In this document: positions 11,160-23,900 of the stretch, piece after piece
Position numbering within the stretch: position 1 is the first letter of the stretch
Layout: every line of letters starts with the position of its first letter
Translations under genes and position numbers: made by a program
Assembly: GCA_027922465.2 (NCBI GenBank)
Contig: BQMF02000428.1
Location: 62,001-126,000, forward strand
DNA length: 64,000 nt
Source of the DNA: Turritopsis dohrnii
Lineage: Eukaryota > Cnidaria > Hydrozoa > Anthoathecata > Oceaniidae
Direction of reading: 5' to 3'
The notes under the pieces: model-generated
The model's input: the letters and a program-made list of their open reading frames with translations, nothing else
Told to the model about the DNA's origin: nothing
Database searches by the model: none

Positions 11160-13320
11160 AAAAAAAGTATTAAAAAACAAAAACTATTCATTTTAAAACT
11201 GGTCTCTTAACAATTTTAGACTCCTCAAAAGATAGTTTAAAGTGTGTCTATTTTTTCTTAACTTCGAAAATCTCTCGAGCCAAGATTGTAAATCGTCTGT
11301 GTAAGCAGAATATTCCAACAACTATTCCAACTTTCCATTTACTTGAATCAATAACTGAAGCTGAAACAATGTTTTCATCTTTATTTTTCATGAAATAGTT
11401 CATGAAGCGAGAGAGTTCGATTATAGTATGACTAACGAGAATTTTTAAAATTCCAATTGAATGTTTGTAAGTATTCGTCTCGGGTTTTTTTTTTGCAATC
11501 AAGTTTTTCCTGATTTTTTTGTTATCGATTCTGACCATGAAGAAGACGTAGAATTAAACGTAAAATTTAGTTTGACATTATTTCTGACATTAAAAAGTAA
11601 GAAATTTCAAGAAAGCGATTTCTAGTTTTTGCAACAGTTACAACGGAACAACCTTGACCTCAGCCAGTTTTCCTATAGAAGAAATTGATACGCGTATCGT
11701 ATTAAAATGATTCTGATTCTGATTGGCCAGATTGTTTGATCTTGATACGTTTCGGTGCGATGCGTGGAAAGTTTAAATGAATTCAAATTTCAATGTAATA
11801 CGCGTATTGAAACTTTTCTAAACAAAGGAATAATTATAAATAATTATCAAGGGAACCAATCAATGTACTGAAAGTGATACGTGCTGATACCCGTATCTAT
11901 TTTTTCTTTTGGAAAAGAGCTTCAAACATGCAAAATTAGCTGTTACATTTCGGTATAAAAGAACATGCTGGTGTAAGGGCACATGTTCCCAACTATTTAA
12001 CAGTCCAAGTATTTTTGTGTTTAATAAAATATACTACGTACTTTTGAAAGGAGAACAGTTTAATAAGTATTGTTATGCTTTCCACAACATAAGTTCAACG
12101 TTAAGGAAGAAAGTCACTGATCAAACAACATCTACATCCTGGCAGAAGAAAGGTATATAAGGAAATATGTGAATTTTTTTTATCTCCTCTTCCCTGAGTC
12201 TTCTTGGATATTTTGACTTCGATTGTTTTGTGGCTAACCTTCCTAAACTGAACTTTTGTAATGATTGACCCAGTAACACCTTGTTATTTCAAGCCAATAA
12301 TTTTTCAGAATACGTTCATTGCTAGTAAACAGTGGTCTAAATACGTTCTAAATACATTCTTTTTAAAAATTTCAAAATAGTTTCAGTGATTGACTGGGTC
12401 CATTTATGCAATTTATCATATTCCATACTTGAATTGTGTTTAAGCACTTTCACGATGTGTGTGTGAAGTGTGTGGAGAAGCAAAGCAGTATTGTGTGTCA
12501 TTTTTCTGTCTTTTTAATGTAGTTTAATGTATTTTTGTTCTTTCTTGATCTTTCAACAATTGTTCCATCAGTACAAACTTAAAGACACAATTGATTGGCC
12601 ATTGTTTCAAACGTTATAAGTATCTAAGAATGATGAATTTAAGGGTTGTTAGGAACAACATTTTAACAAAGGTGCAATATATTTTCGTCAGCAATATTCG
12701 CAATGTATTTCACACTTATTTTTTCTATATATCTTCCTCGATACGAAGTTTGAATGTACAAGAACCATTTTGCAATCGTTGCAAATCAATCCTTGAATGA
12801 GAAAAGAAAACATTTTTTCATTTATTGTTTATTTTGGCATTCATTGAAAAGTATTTGTGACTTTAATAGCTTTAAGTTGCTAAGAAACTCGGTAAAGTCA
12901 TCGACGGCATCTTTCGAATTAAAAAGTCGAAGATAGGAAATGGAATACAATGGAAACATGGTTACTAAAGAGATGTCATCTGAAACTCTTTAAATTGATA
13001 TGATCAAAAGTCAACACAAAATTTGAAAGTGTAAATAGAGAACTGAAATAAAGCGGATTTCAATTCATTTCATTTTAACAACCCACCCATTAAGTATGAA
13101 CGACAAATGACGTTCGTAATCATGTTGAATCAACAATTTGATAATTTCATCGACTACCTATTAATTTTATGTTACTTGGCAATCGTTGTTCAAACATTTT
13201 AAATATGTAAAATTTCAACTAAAAGACTGAAATCAATGTTTGATTTGAACAAAGGTGCAACAAAAAAGTAACAAAAATGTATATCATTCTCAAACTTATG
13301 TCGATATCAAACTACACATT
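11160..13320. other. Intergenic, nothing firmly recognised
   Basis: Open frames of 60-96 codons occur (for example 11248-11538 on the minus strand) but lack domain signatures, signal peptides or conserved splice contexts. No RNA gene or paired repeat was found. Confidence 0.45.
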
Positions 13321-13774
13321 ATCAACGGACTTCGGATTTTTTCTTTTCTTTGAAATCTGGTCTGCAAATTGTACAAATTGTTTCTTCAGTTCGTGTACTT
13401 CTTGTTTTTTCATAATCGTATGACAAAGGTAAGTCTAATGGAGATTTTTACCTTTAAAGCCAAAAACACTGTAAAAGAACTTAACTTCATAAAATTTATC
13501 AAAATACAATCAAAATAATACAAATGCAAACCTATGTTCATAAGTGAGATAACATGATAAGTATTTTACGGAAGTTACAGTGAATCTAACTGGTTGGAAA
13601 GCTGCATGTCTCAGATGATGGATACCGGTTGTAGCTACTGAAGATTCCAAAACTCAAAAGAATCGTGAACAAACTGCTTTCATGTAAAATGGTTGCAGAA
13701 ATAGATGATTTTATTCTCTATCATTTATTCAGGAAACATCTATTTTTACCGTTATTTCTATTTTATTTGTTTAG

Positions 13775-14062
13775 ATGACAATGGGTAGATTTGAAGTATT
13801 GGGAATTGTATTTCTTTTAATTGTACAGTTCAATGCGTCTTACATCTCCCAACGGCGTCACACATCCGACATCTCCCAACGTTATCTTGGTCGCCTCAAT
13901 GGCTGGAAGCCAAAACTATCGACGCGTGTTATGGGTGGTTTGCCGAGTGTTTGTCGTAGAAGTGTTCAAGTAGTGAAAAAATGCCGCCAGCACAAGTTTT
14001 GGGGAAGATCTATTAACATCTGTCATTACGTTATTCAAAAAATTTGCTACAAAGGAAAATGA
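13775..14062 (+). CDS. Cysteine-rich secreted prepropeptide 5 (four Cys, GGLP type)
   Basis: The ATG follows immediately on an acceptor (tttatttgtttag, ending 13774). A donor acaaag|gtaagt at 13429 gives a 346-bp 5'-UTR intron, the same size as in genes 1-3. The frame is 95 aa with two possible starts (13775, 13781). The signal peptide is FEVLGIVFLLIVQFNA; a basic propeptide with a TSDISQR-like near-repeat leads to R-VMGGLPS, shared with gene 4 (R-ILGGLPT). Four cysteines remain, spaced x9, x12, x7. The x12 equals the distance from C2 to C5 in the six-cysteine pattern, with Lys and Ser where C3 and C4 would be. So the inner pair was lost together. Otherwise the same family; function unknown. 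Confidence 0.8.
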   Translation: MTMGRFEVLGIVFLLIVQFNASYISQRRHTSDISQRYLGRLNGWKPKLSTRVMGGLPSVCRRSVQVVKKCRQHKFWGRSINICHYVIQKICYKGK

Positions 14063-14389
14063 AAAAATTCTGATGTTGTCATTCTGTATATTCTTTTGTT
14101 TTGGCTTGTCCATTTGTGATATCTGACACCAGTCCTTGTGATGTTTGAAAATAAATGCTCAAATTCTTGTAAAAGTTTTCGCTATCCTGTTCTGTGTCGA
14201 AGTTACAGCAAGCATTATTCAACATATTTTTCAAACAAACTTGTTCTAGAAAAATTGGCTGGGTCCAAAAATTGACTTCAACCAATGCCCATTGAGTAGC
14301 AACTGTGTAGCTAAATACTTATTTTACAGTATTTTCGCAGTTCATTCCATTCATTTTGAATTTGCTTTCTGACGGATACATACAAGTTT

Positions 14390-14725
14390 ATAAGCCACCC
14401 AAGTAAATTTTCCGAAACAGTTAAGCAACAGTACTATAAGTACTTTAGATAAATTAGCAACATGAAATTTTGAAATGATGCAACAGTAGCATATAGTTTC
14501 AGGACATTTTATGAAATTGTTACATTAGGTTGTTACACTAGGTTGCAGTACTAGGCTCTACGCTTTGTATAATGATTTGATACTTAGATACTTTAACTGA
14601 AAAACTAAAACGAACACAAAAGTTTTCAAGATGAAACATTTCTTTAATTTCTATTAATGCTTAGCAACAAATTAAGCGACAGTAATACTAAATAATGGTC
14701 ACTTTTTAACCAACATTATTATAAC
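14390..14725. repeat. Segmental duplication shared with 4530-4965
   Basis: This is the partner of the block downstream of gene 1; here it lies downstream of gene 5, sharing 'gaaatgatgcaacagtagc' and 'aataatggtcactttttaac' against close variants. It supports common ancestry of the two gene neighbourhoods. Confidence 0.7.
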
Positions 14726-14729
14726 CTAA

Positions 14730-15584
14730 ACCTTCTTGCTTATAAAAAAGGTGTACTTGTTCTAATTTCCGGACAGCTCACTTTTTCTATCTGGAACCTC
14801 CAGTTAGGTCTAATGCAATTTAGATACATAATATATTTCACTCATCTGAATTGTAATACAAGTGCTCCACTCAGCGATATCACAGCCAATCACTGAGCGA
14901 TCTCAATGCCACATCTATCATCTGTTATATTAATACACGTTTGTGTGTCACGCTATTATTTTGGACAGTGTCCTTTTCTAAAAAACATTTAAGCGTTAGT
15001 TACTTTAGTTACTTTACCTTTGCAAATGAATTGCATGAAAACGAGGTTAGGTATCAAACTCAACCACAGCTCAGAGTTTAAACTTAAACGGGAAACGAGA
15101 AAGGTCAATTGAAGCAACGGTTGAAAAGTTATCTTCCGCAAGAGATTAAAAATTCTTGGAAAAGCGCAAAGTTAATAAAGTGTAAAATATTACAAGACAC
15201 TATTCAACTATCTAAAAGGAGAGTGAGGGGGGAGGGGCAATAATGTGATGTAAAATAATAAAATTAAATAGTACAAGGTAATGTATCCAAGCGCAAATCA
15301 ACATGCTAAGCTACGTGGTGCGGCAAAAAACTACAAGTTTGATAAAACTTAAATAAAACTGAATAAAACAAGAGCCAGATGGCGCAAACCGGTTGCAGCA
15401 ATTGTACTTAAAGTTATGAAAAGTTAATACACAACTCTTTGAGGCTTGTTTTTTTCTTTATATCTCACTGATGGAAAACAGGCATAAACAATAAATGTTA
15501 AAATGATTAGTTAGTGTAAATAGGGTCTAATCATAAAGCACCAGAAATTAATTTATTAAAAAGACAAAAGAATTATACATGCGT
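14730..15584. other. Intergenic, nothing recognised
   Basis: No open frame of note, no paired repeat and no RNA gene was seen. Confidence 0.45.
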
Positions 15585-16336
15585 GAGCTGTTAAAGCCCA
15601 TTTTGTAATAATCGTCCCACTTTGTAATACCTGTCCCGATTTGTAATAAAATGGTCCCACTTTGTAATACCTGTCCCGTTTTGTAATAAAATCGTCCCGA
15701 TTTGTAATAAAAAATCTGTCCCACTTTGTAATAACTTTGTAATACCAAACAAATGTGATAACCTCGTTCTCTGCTTTGTAAGGATTGATTGAAATAGCAG
15801 TACAAGTAATGCCGTTTTTGGAAGAATAAAAAAAAATAAAGGACAAAAACATATGAAATTTACATTTCATTCAGCACATACTTGATGTATCTTTTTGAAA
15901 TAGGCATGTTTTTCGTGACAAAGCTGGATCTAATAATAGTGTACCGAGAAACTACTTTGTGCACATAATTTCAATGTATTAGAATTTGAAGTAACTGTTT
16001 TTTACGGAAGCGTATTAGTGCCATTTTCTAGTTTCTCCACATAAAAATTCCTATGTGAAATAAATTTAATTTTTTATTTGAATTCCTCCACATAGGAATT
16101 TCTAAGTGAAGTTTTTTCTTGCTTTTTCGAATTTCTCCACATAGAAATTTCTAGGTGAAATTATTTTTTTAAAAAGTGTTTAAAAAACTCCACATAGAAA
16201 TTTCTAAGTGAAATTATTTTTTTTAAAGTGGTTAAAAAAATTCTCTACATACACTGGATGCGAAAATCTTTGCGTTTTGAAAATTTTACATACACTGGAT
16301 GCGATTATTATTTATCATTTGCACGTGCACAATAAA

Positions 16337-19300
16337 ATGGCGGATGTGAGTCTTGGAAGCAACGAAGAGGTAAGTCACTTTTCCCATAAAATTTCGATTG
16401 TAAGCCGCTTGAACTCTTTGTGAAAATCGCTAAAGTATCAACTAGATATGCTCAGTACTTCTTTTATTAGATTTTAGAATTCCTCAAGCTTCGAGGTTAT
16501 GACAATGAGTCGCTAAAAAAGTTAAAGATTCAAGGGTAAATTATTTCTTTTTACAGGGCTGGCTAGTTTGATGAATTCCGTTGTGATGTAGCTATACTGT
16601 TATAGTGATAATTAATAATTCAAATTGGAAACTCTGTAAAGGGTTTTTAGCAAAGATTTGGTGTAAAAGTGGGCTTGTTTAGAAAATTTTATATAAGAAG
16701 AGAATCAGAAATAAAAGGCTTTAAATTAATTGTTTACTTTTATTCGTATTTTTCACTTTTGACCTAATGTGATCTCAAAAACAATGCAATAATAATATCT
16801 CTATGGATTTATAGATCTTTTGAAAACATTTGTCTTTACACAAATGTTAAACTTTTTGTATTATTTGAATGGATTATTTGCTGAAATACTAGTCAAATCT
16901 CATTTTGAAGAAATTATGTAGTAAAAGGTTTATTTATCTAATGTTTGTGTGTGTTTTAGATTTACACCTTGTTCTCATCTATGATATTTTCTTTTATAAG
17001 GTGTCAAAGGAGTCGATTCACTTGTTCAGTACTCAAGATTTTGCCTTTATTGGTATAGCTTTGGCAGATGCAAGACTGCTTATTGAAAAATATCGCTCTG
17101 ATAGAGCTGGTGACTTGGCTGATATTGTTGCAGCTGTCCGTGGAAAGAAAAATTATGTTCAAGAATTTAAGAAGAAAAAGAACAAATTGAAAATCAAGCA
17201 TGGTTGGCACCATTGGTCTTCATCTAAGAAAAGTTATACAGTGGTGAAGTTATCCTCTGGAGGCGGTGTACGTGAAAAAGAATGGGAGAGGGAGACCAAG
17301 CTGAAACTGGTATTTGAGGATATGATAGCAATGTTTTTTCCAAATAAAAGGAGCAGTAAAGGTAGGTTATGTTAATAATACATTAATGTGTACACAAAAA
17401 GTAATTGTAGTTTTAATAATTATGTTTTTTAATAGGTAGCTCAAATTTGATGACATTCTATTTGTATGGTGCAGACATGACTGAAATAATAGACATGGAC
17501 AAATCGATTGATGATTTTGTAAAACTTACAGGCCTGAAAATGCCAAAATTCTTGCTGATGAGTAAACCGTTGATATTTGATGAATATTCAGATGATTCAG
17601 ATTTTGACATACCAACTAAGAAGGGACCTGTATCCTCTACACCGATATCAGAAGATAGGAGGAGCCTTGTAAATGAACAAGATAAAGCATATGAACTGTG
17701 CTTAAAAGCTGACCAGTTAAAAGACAGACTCATTAAGCAAAAGGAAGAAGAAGAAAACAAGAAGGAATTTAAGAAACTAAAGAAAGAGCAAGAAGAATTT
17801 AATATTCGAAAGCAACTGCAGGAACGTAGGAGGCAGCTACTTCCAGATGAGCCATCTTTGTCACAAGATTGTTGCATAATTACCATCCATCATATTTCTT
17901 TGGGGAGGCAGACACGCATGTTTCCATCACACTGCAAAATGGAATCGGTTTATAACTGGGTGGGAAGTTTGAATGATCAACCAGAGTTATTTGAGCTTCT
18001 TGTTTGTTCACCAGCAGCCACTGTAGTGGATCCGAATGCGATTGTAACAGATTTTGAGAAACACATTTTATACATGAAAGAAGTTGAAAATTCAAATTTC
18101 ACAATGGATATTCAGATAAAAGAACATATAGATAATCAGCAGCCACATTGTTCAAATGAGGGTCAATCCAGGGATAAAAATGAGTGCCGTTTAATTCTAT
18201 GTCCCGTCTGCTCTAAGCAATATCCTGCAGAGACAATAGAAGAACATGCAGCAGAATGTGCAGCTGCAAAGTACCCATTGGTAATTGAAAGTAACTCCAG
18301 TGATGATAGTGATATGGAACTGCCTATGTTCTTAGAAAAAAAAGAAGTTAATGTGACAGACATTGAGAAAACATTGAAGGATATTGTTAGTAAATGTTCT
18401 GTTGATAAAAGTCATGCTATGAAAATCAAAGTGCGTAGAAATTATGTGTTTAATGATTTTTGTGAAAGAATAAAAAAGCCATGGATTCAAAACAAGCTTG
18501 GTTGCTCCTTCTCAGTGGACTTTTATGGTGAAAGTGGAATTGACCAGGGTGGGTTATCAAGAGAATTCTTTTCAGGTAAATGATATTATTGATGTTATAT
18601 TTGTTTATATATTATATTTTATATAGGTTAGTATAGATAGAAATTCAATTTAGGATATTATGTTTTACATATGTTCCTGGAGTCTCCAGTGATGTAAGTC
18701 CTGTAGGTTTAAGGTGGTGCTAGAATCAAGTATTTAACTAAAAGTAGATATTTTGTGTGTCTACTGTGCACTACTGTTTTTAGAAGCACTTGAAGATATC
18801 AGGAATGACTTGCTTGTTGATTATGATGATGGAAAAGTACCACATTCTGTATTACTTGAGGATATTGCTAGTGGCAAATTTAAAATGGCAGGTCAACTGA
18901 TGGCTTCATCAATTTGTATGAGTGGACCAGCACCATCATATTTTACTGAATGGGTATACAGATATTTCATTGGAGGACTGCAACACTGTCTGAAATATAT
19001 TCCAGTCACAATTGACCATGAAATGAAGTTATCAAAAGCATACAATTTTGTAAGTTTTTCTTTTACTTTCTTTAGAAATTTATTTGGAAAAAAATGAAAG
19101 TTAGCTTAAAGTAGACGAAAAGTATGTTGCAACATTAGGTCGTGCAGTTTCCTGCAATGCAAACCTATGTACAAACTTTCCAAAATTTGTTACCATTATT
19201 TCAATAGAAATGTGTTATGTATTATGTTATGTGTTATACTGTTTATTGGTATATTATGTTGCTATCTAGATACAAAAGATTGAAAGTTCAGAAAATCTGA

Positions 19301-20136
19301 GAAATTATTGCATCACTGATGAAGGATTAGATGTGTTGTCGGAAATTGGTTTCCGGGGAATACCGAACAAGGTCACTATAGATGCAAAGGAAAATATTTT
19401 AAAGTATGTTTTAGAATGTTCAACTTTTTATGTCTCTTTATGGCGATTTTGATTACCCTCTCAGGTTATTTAATCTCTAATTGTAGTTAATTCTGATAAC
19501 TAATTTGTTTAATGAGTTTGAATTGCTACGTTTCTTGATTTCTTAGATTCATTTTCATGAAGGCTGTTCTGAACGATGTCCTCCCTTGTTTACAGCAGTT
19601 GGTTGAAGGTTTGCAGATGTATGGACTTATGAAACTGATGCAAGAAAATGAGGAAGTTTTTAAATATGTATTTTGCCCCAACACTGAATTATGTTGGACT
19701 TTTGAAAAAGTTGAAAAGTTACTGGAACCAATTTATAGTACTAATAGAAGTTCTCGAAAAACGAGAGAAGTAAACACATTTAAAGCGCTGGTTGATTATT
19801 TAGAATCATCTTATGAAGAAGGTAAGCGCTGTTATTTCCCCTTTTTTTCAAACAGCTTTTGAGTTTTACCAACGCATTGATTTTTATTTAGGTGAAAAAG
19901 ATATGGGAAAAGTCATGAAGTTTATGACTGGTTCACCGTCGGTTCCGGTGCTTGGATTGCCAAATTTGGTCAAAGTTGAGTTCTTGCACGTTTGTCTTTC
20001 ATGTTGCCAATGCAAACCATGTGTTTCCACGTGTGATCTCACATTAAAGATAGCAGTGCATTATGATACCGTGGAAAAAATCAAATGTGCATTCGAGGAT
20101 GCAATTGCTTTAAGTTTTGGTTTTGACGAGATATGA
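16337..20136 (+). CDS. Transposon-borne multidomain HECT E3 ubiquitin ligase A
   Basis: Eight exons: 16337-16369, 16471-16535, 17001-17361, 17436-18575, 18784-19049, 19270-19403, 19547-19821, 19892-20136. All junctions from exon 3 onward keep phase; exon 2 to exon 3 is off by one, so that junction is uncertain. About 830 aa. In order: a SAM-like N-terminus (LEFLKLRGYDNESLKKLK, then LFSTQDFAFIGI); a GGGVREKE block; a charged coiled coil; a ubiquitin-like/UBX-like segment (ITIHHISLGRQTRMFP); a UBZ4-type finger (CPVC, EEHAAEC); then a HECT domain with GIDQGGLSREFF. HECT ligases take ubiquitin on a catalytic cysteine; here that is STC at 20032-20034, and the Phe four residues from the C-terminus, required in the family, is kept (FDEI). 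It appears intact. The neighbour is the convergent integrase of the same transposon. Confidence 0.85.
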
Positions 20137-20974
20137 TTTACTTGGTGTCAATTGCTTTAACTTTTTTACAAAAGGTATATTTCTTATTTTTTCTTTTTTT
20201 TTTTAAAAAAAAGGAAACAAAGCGTATTCTTTCGTTTGGATCTCATCTCAGCTGCTTCAAGGCTAGGCACTTTCGCGAGAAGATTGCTTAGCAGTTTTTG
20301 CTGACCGAATTTGTGTCATTTTCGATATGATAATTTCCTTTTCTTCAAGTAAAAGTGTCTAACCTTTTTTTGTTAAAAGGCACACGTTTGTAAACCTCTC
20401 TATTTCGAAGGAAGAATTCAAACAGGGTTGCAGTGAATGTGGCACGTGTTTTTATATCATTTATCTTATATATATATTTTAATATATATTTATATATTGT
20501 TTTTAAAACATTTGTGTTGAAATCGGTGTTTTGAACTTGTAACATATATAGGTGAAATACAAACGATTACTTTTGCGTTATAACTCAGAATCTGTTTGTT
20601 CATTATTTGATAAGTTGATCCTGCACACGATCGCGATACACATTTCCCTAGGAGGTGGAGCTGGATAGTTTGGCGAAATATCGACGTTTAAAGAGAAGCT
20701 TGCGTATTAACTTGACCAGCAAATATATACCATCCCGAACTTCCGTTAAAACACTGCATTGTGGCCGCGGAGTTGTTGTCGTGTCTAAACTCTGTTTGAA
20801 TATTTAAATTGCTTCTAACTATCATCATGGGAATAGTAGAAGTTATTTTAAGAAGCTTTAACCGAGAAGTTTGATGCTTTCAAATTGTTAGGTGAACACA
20901 TTCCTGGATGAAATCACTGTTACTTAATGTTTAGCTTTTGATGGAAAGATAAAGGAGACTAGATAAGGTTATTA

Positions 20975-23900
20975 CTATATATTGTCAATAAAGGCAAGAA
21001 GTCTGTCATACAAATTCCTGGCTTCATCCGCAGTGTTTGGGAAAGCTGCATTATATTGAAGCATATAATGAAGGGCCACTTTTTCAAACTCCTCATTACA
21101 TCCAAACGGAGATGTGGCAACACAGTATTGTTCTGCTAATTTGATGTCACTGCATGCAACCTGCCTCTTGTAGTTTAAATTGCCTAGATGAAATTGAATG
21201 AAATAAAATTCAGACCATTTCTCAATTAACAATGAGGGTGAAGGAGATAGGCCAGAGACATTTTAAATGCTTTTTTGTTGCTCACCATTGTACCCAGGCA
21301 AATTAAATAGTATGTCAGGAATTCCACTTGGACATTCTTGGTTAGGATACGGTCTTATACGGTGTGAATTATGCAACAGCATAACTTCTCGAAGTTCTTT
21401 TTTAATGACAAATGTATAACAGAATTTCAAGCACTCTCTGAAAGTCGAAAAGCATTAGATAGATTACATTCTTTCCAGTCTACTGAACACTGCATTATCA
21501 CATGATTGATAAATAGACAAATAAAACCAATAAAGAGAATAAAGCAAGAAAAGTACAGCAATACATCACCTTTGAACAGGATCTGTATCATTCCAACTTC
21601 CTTCATCTTTCATATCCTAAAAATAATGACTAAGACTAAGAAATTGTGATGTTTGCTAACCCTTTAAAATTCAAGCGACTAGGACTCAAATAGGGCAATA
21701 GTTATCTTATTTTGGAGTAATAATACATACAAAAGTGTATACCTTGAAATAGTTCATCCACCATTGTCCAAAGCACCGCCGTAATTGTGACCAAAATGCT
21801 TCGATGCGCTGAAATATAGAAGTAATAATACCGTAATTTAAATTTAATACTATACTGTATTAAAATTCCTAGGTCCCATTGTAGGAGTTTACTTCAACTG
21901 CTAATTGTTCATAATTCTGGAACTATTCTAAAACTTGCAGTTATAAGTAAATTCACTTAAAATTAATAGAAAAAGAACAAAATAAAATGAATCAGGGAAA
22001 TACGGAAAAATTAAATCATTGTTCAAAGGATGGAAGCTTCGATTTCCAACAAATTACTTGCTAAAAATATGCACCTGATTGGATGTAGATTTTCCAAAAA
22101 GAAAGCTTTTCTCTCCTGCCATACTGTCATTGTGGTACCATCTAAAAAATCGTTGAATTGCAGCGACTCTGACATTTTCATTACCAGCATCACCCCGTAT
22201 GACTCTAGCTGTACCTAAACATTTAAAGGCATAACATTTAATATGTCACAAGAAGTACGAGATTTTGATAAATAAAACTCTATGGATAGAAACTAATCCA
22301 ATGAAAATATGAAATTGAAAGAAAATGAAAAATAATGCAAAAAACCATTCAGTTTCCTAACGCATTCAAGATAGTAATTGGATTTCTGCGAAAGCAAGAA
22401 ATACCTTAAAACCGGCTCTGTTCTTTTTCTTCTTACTGTCCAAACCTAGCGGTTTTTTGAAATCTCGTGCGAATGTTTACACGAAGCCAAAGTCACGCAT
22501 TTCAGTCGAAGAAACTCAATAAAGAACCAACCAAAAGGATCCCAAAGCAACTTTAGCCAGTATAATTAAAGAAAATGCACATTTCCAAAACTGAAGATGA
22601 AGAATAAAATCTGTAGCAGTAATTTATTATTATCTTATATTATATTATTATGATTCAATGGTGATTTTTCATTTCATTTTATAAACAGAATGAAAAGGTA
22701 TGTTTTGTTTTTGAGATTAATGTCTGAGATTTTTTCTAAAAAAAGATCATTGTTTGTTTCAAATGTGGGCTGTAATGCTTTTTAAGCTCTGGATGCGTAC
22801 AGCTCAGCTTAAGTTTCATCTCAGCTCCAACTATCTGCCTACTATGCATCACTTTTTATATCTTTAATATTTAACTCTAGCTATATTTTAAGCTTATGTG
22901 CTTGTATAATACTTTGAAATGCAGTATTGTTTTTTGTTGGTGACCAGTAGTTTTTAGGTTATCAATATCTCTAATTATGGACAGCCTTCCTAATTTTGAT
23001 ATACAATTCGAAACACTTCACATCCTGTAAAAAACATTCAACTTTCAGTTTTGTATTTTTCATGATTAAAATTTTTGTTTACTTTTTTGTTTACAATTAG
23101 CCCATTCGTAAAAAGGAAGATTGATAGCAATCTTAAATGTTTGAAGTTTGTGTATGATTTACTTACGTAATTACTTTGAAATCAGAAATGATCAATGTAC
23201 ACTCATTATTCTGTATACTTTATTCCAAAATAAAGTAAGTATTTTTCATTCAGATGTAAATAAATATATATAGTCTGATGGTATGTATAGTTTAAAGTGT
23301 TTGTAGTGTAATAAAGTTTTTATAGTGTCAATTATGCTTTTATGAAGCTCTGAGGAGTACATATAATATTCTACTGTAGTGTGATACTTCTATCTAACTA
23401 AGAAGTTGTAAAGTAAGAAGTTTTGATTCAAAGAGCTATGTGTTCGTATTAGGGAAAACTGTTTCAATGTTTAAGCCTTTCTAGATACAAAAGATTTTTT
23501 TTTGTTTCTTGTTTGGGTTGTAATACATTAATACCGTTTCCTCCTCAGCTCTAACATTAAGTAGTGGTTGTCTGCTCTGCACCACTTTTGATTGACGATT
23601 TTCTAGCTAAGTTATACTGACAATGCCCCTATTTATGAATGTTCTTCCTAATCACGATTGTTAATGAACAATTACGTTGTGTTCAATTTGTACGTGCTGT
23701 GTGGACCCGTGTTTGCTTGTGTTATCTGTTGTGAATTTATTCCTGTTTGTATGTGGCTTGTGTGTGGGTCGAGCGTCATATAAACTATTATGTATTTATT
23801 ATTATTTTATGTTTGTTGATTTGTTTGTTGATATGTTTTTTCTATAATCGCGTTTTGTTTTGTAATAATATAGCCTTGATCATTATCCTGGCAAATTGAA

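Noticed and set aside
11248..11538. 96-codon minus-strand frame
   Set aside because: Basic composition but no recognisable domain, no splice or promoter support and no related copy in the window.
15548..15870. Two overlapping minus-strand frames with repeated YYKSG units
   Set aside because: They are translations of the TIR iterons of the GAGC-flanked element, not a repeat protein.
17458..18363. Minus-strand frames opposite HECT A
   Set aside because: Serine/leucine-rich shadows of the coding exon without motifs of their own.
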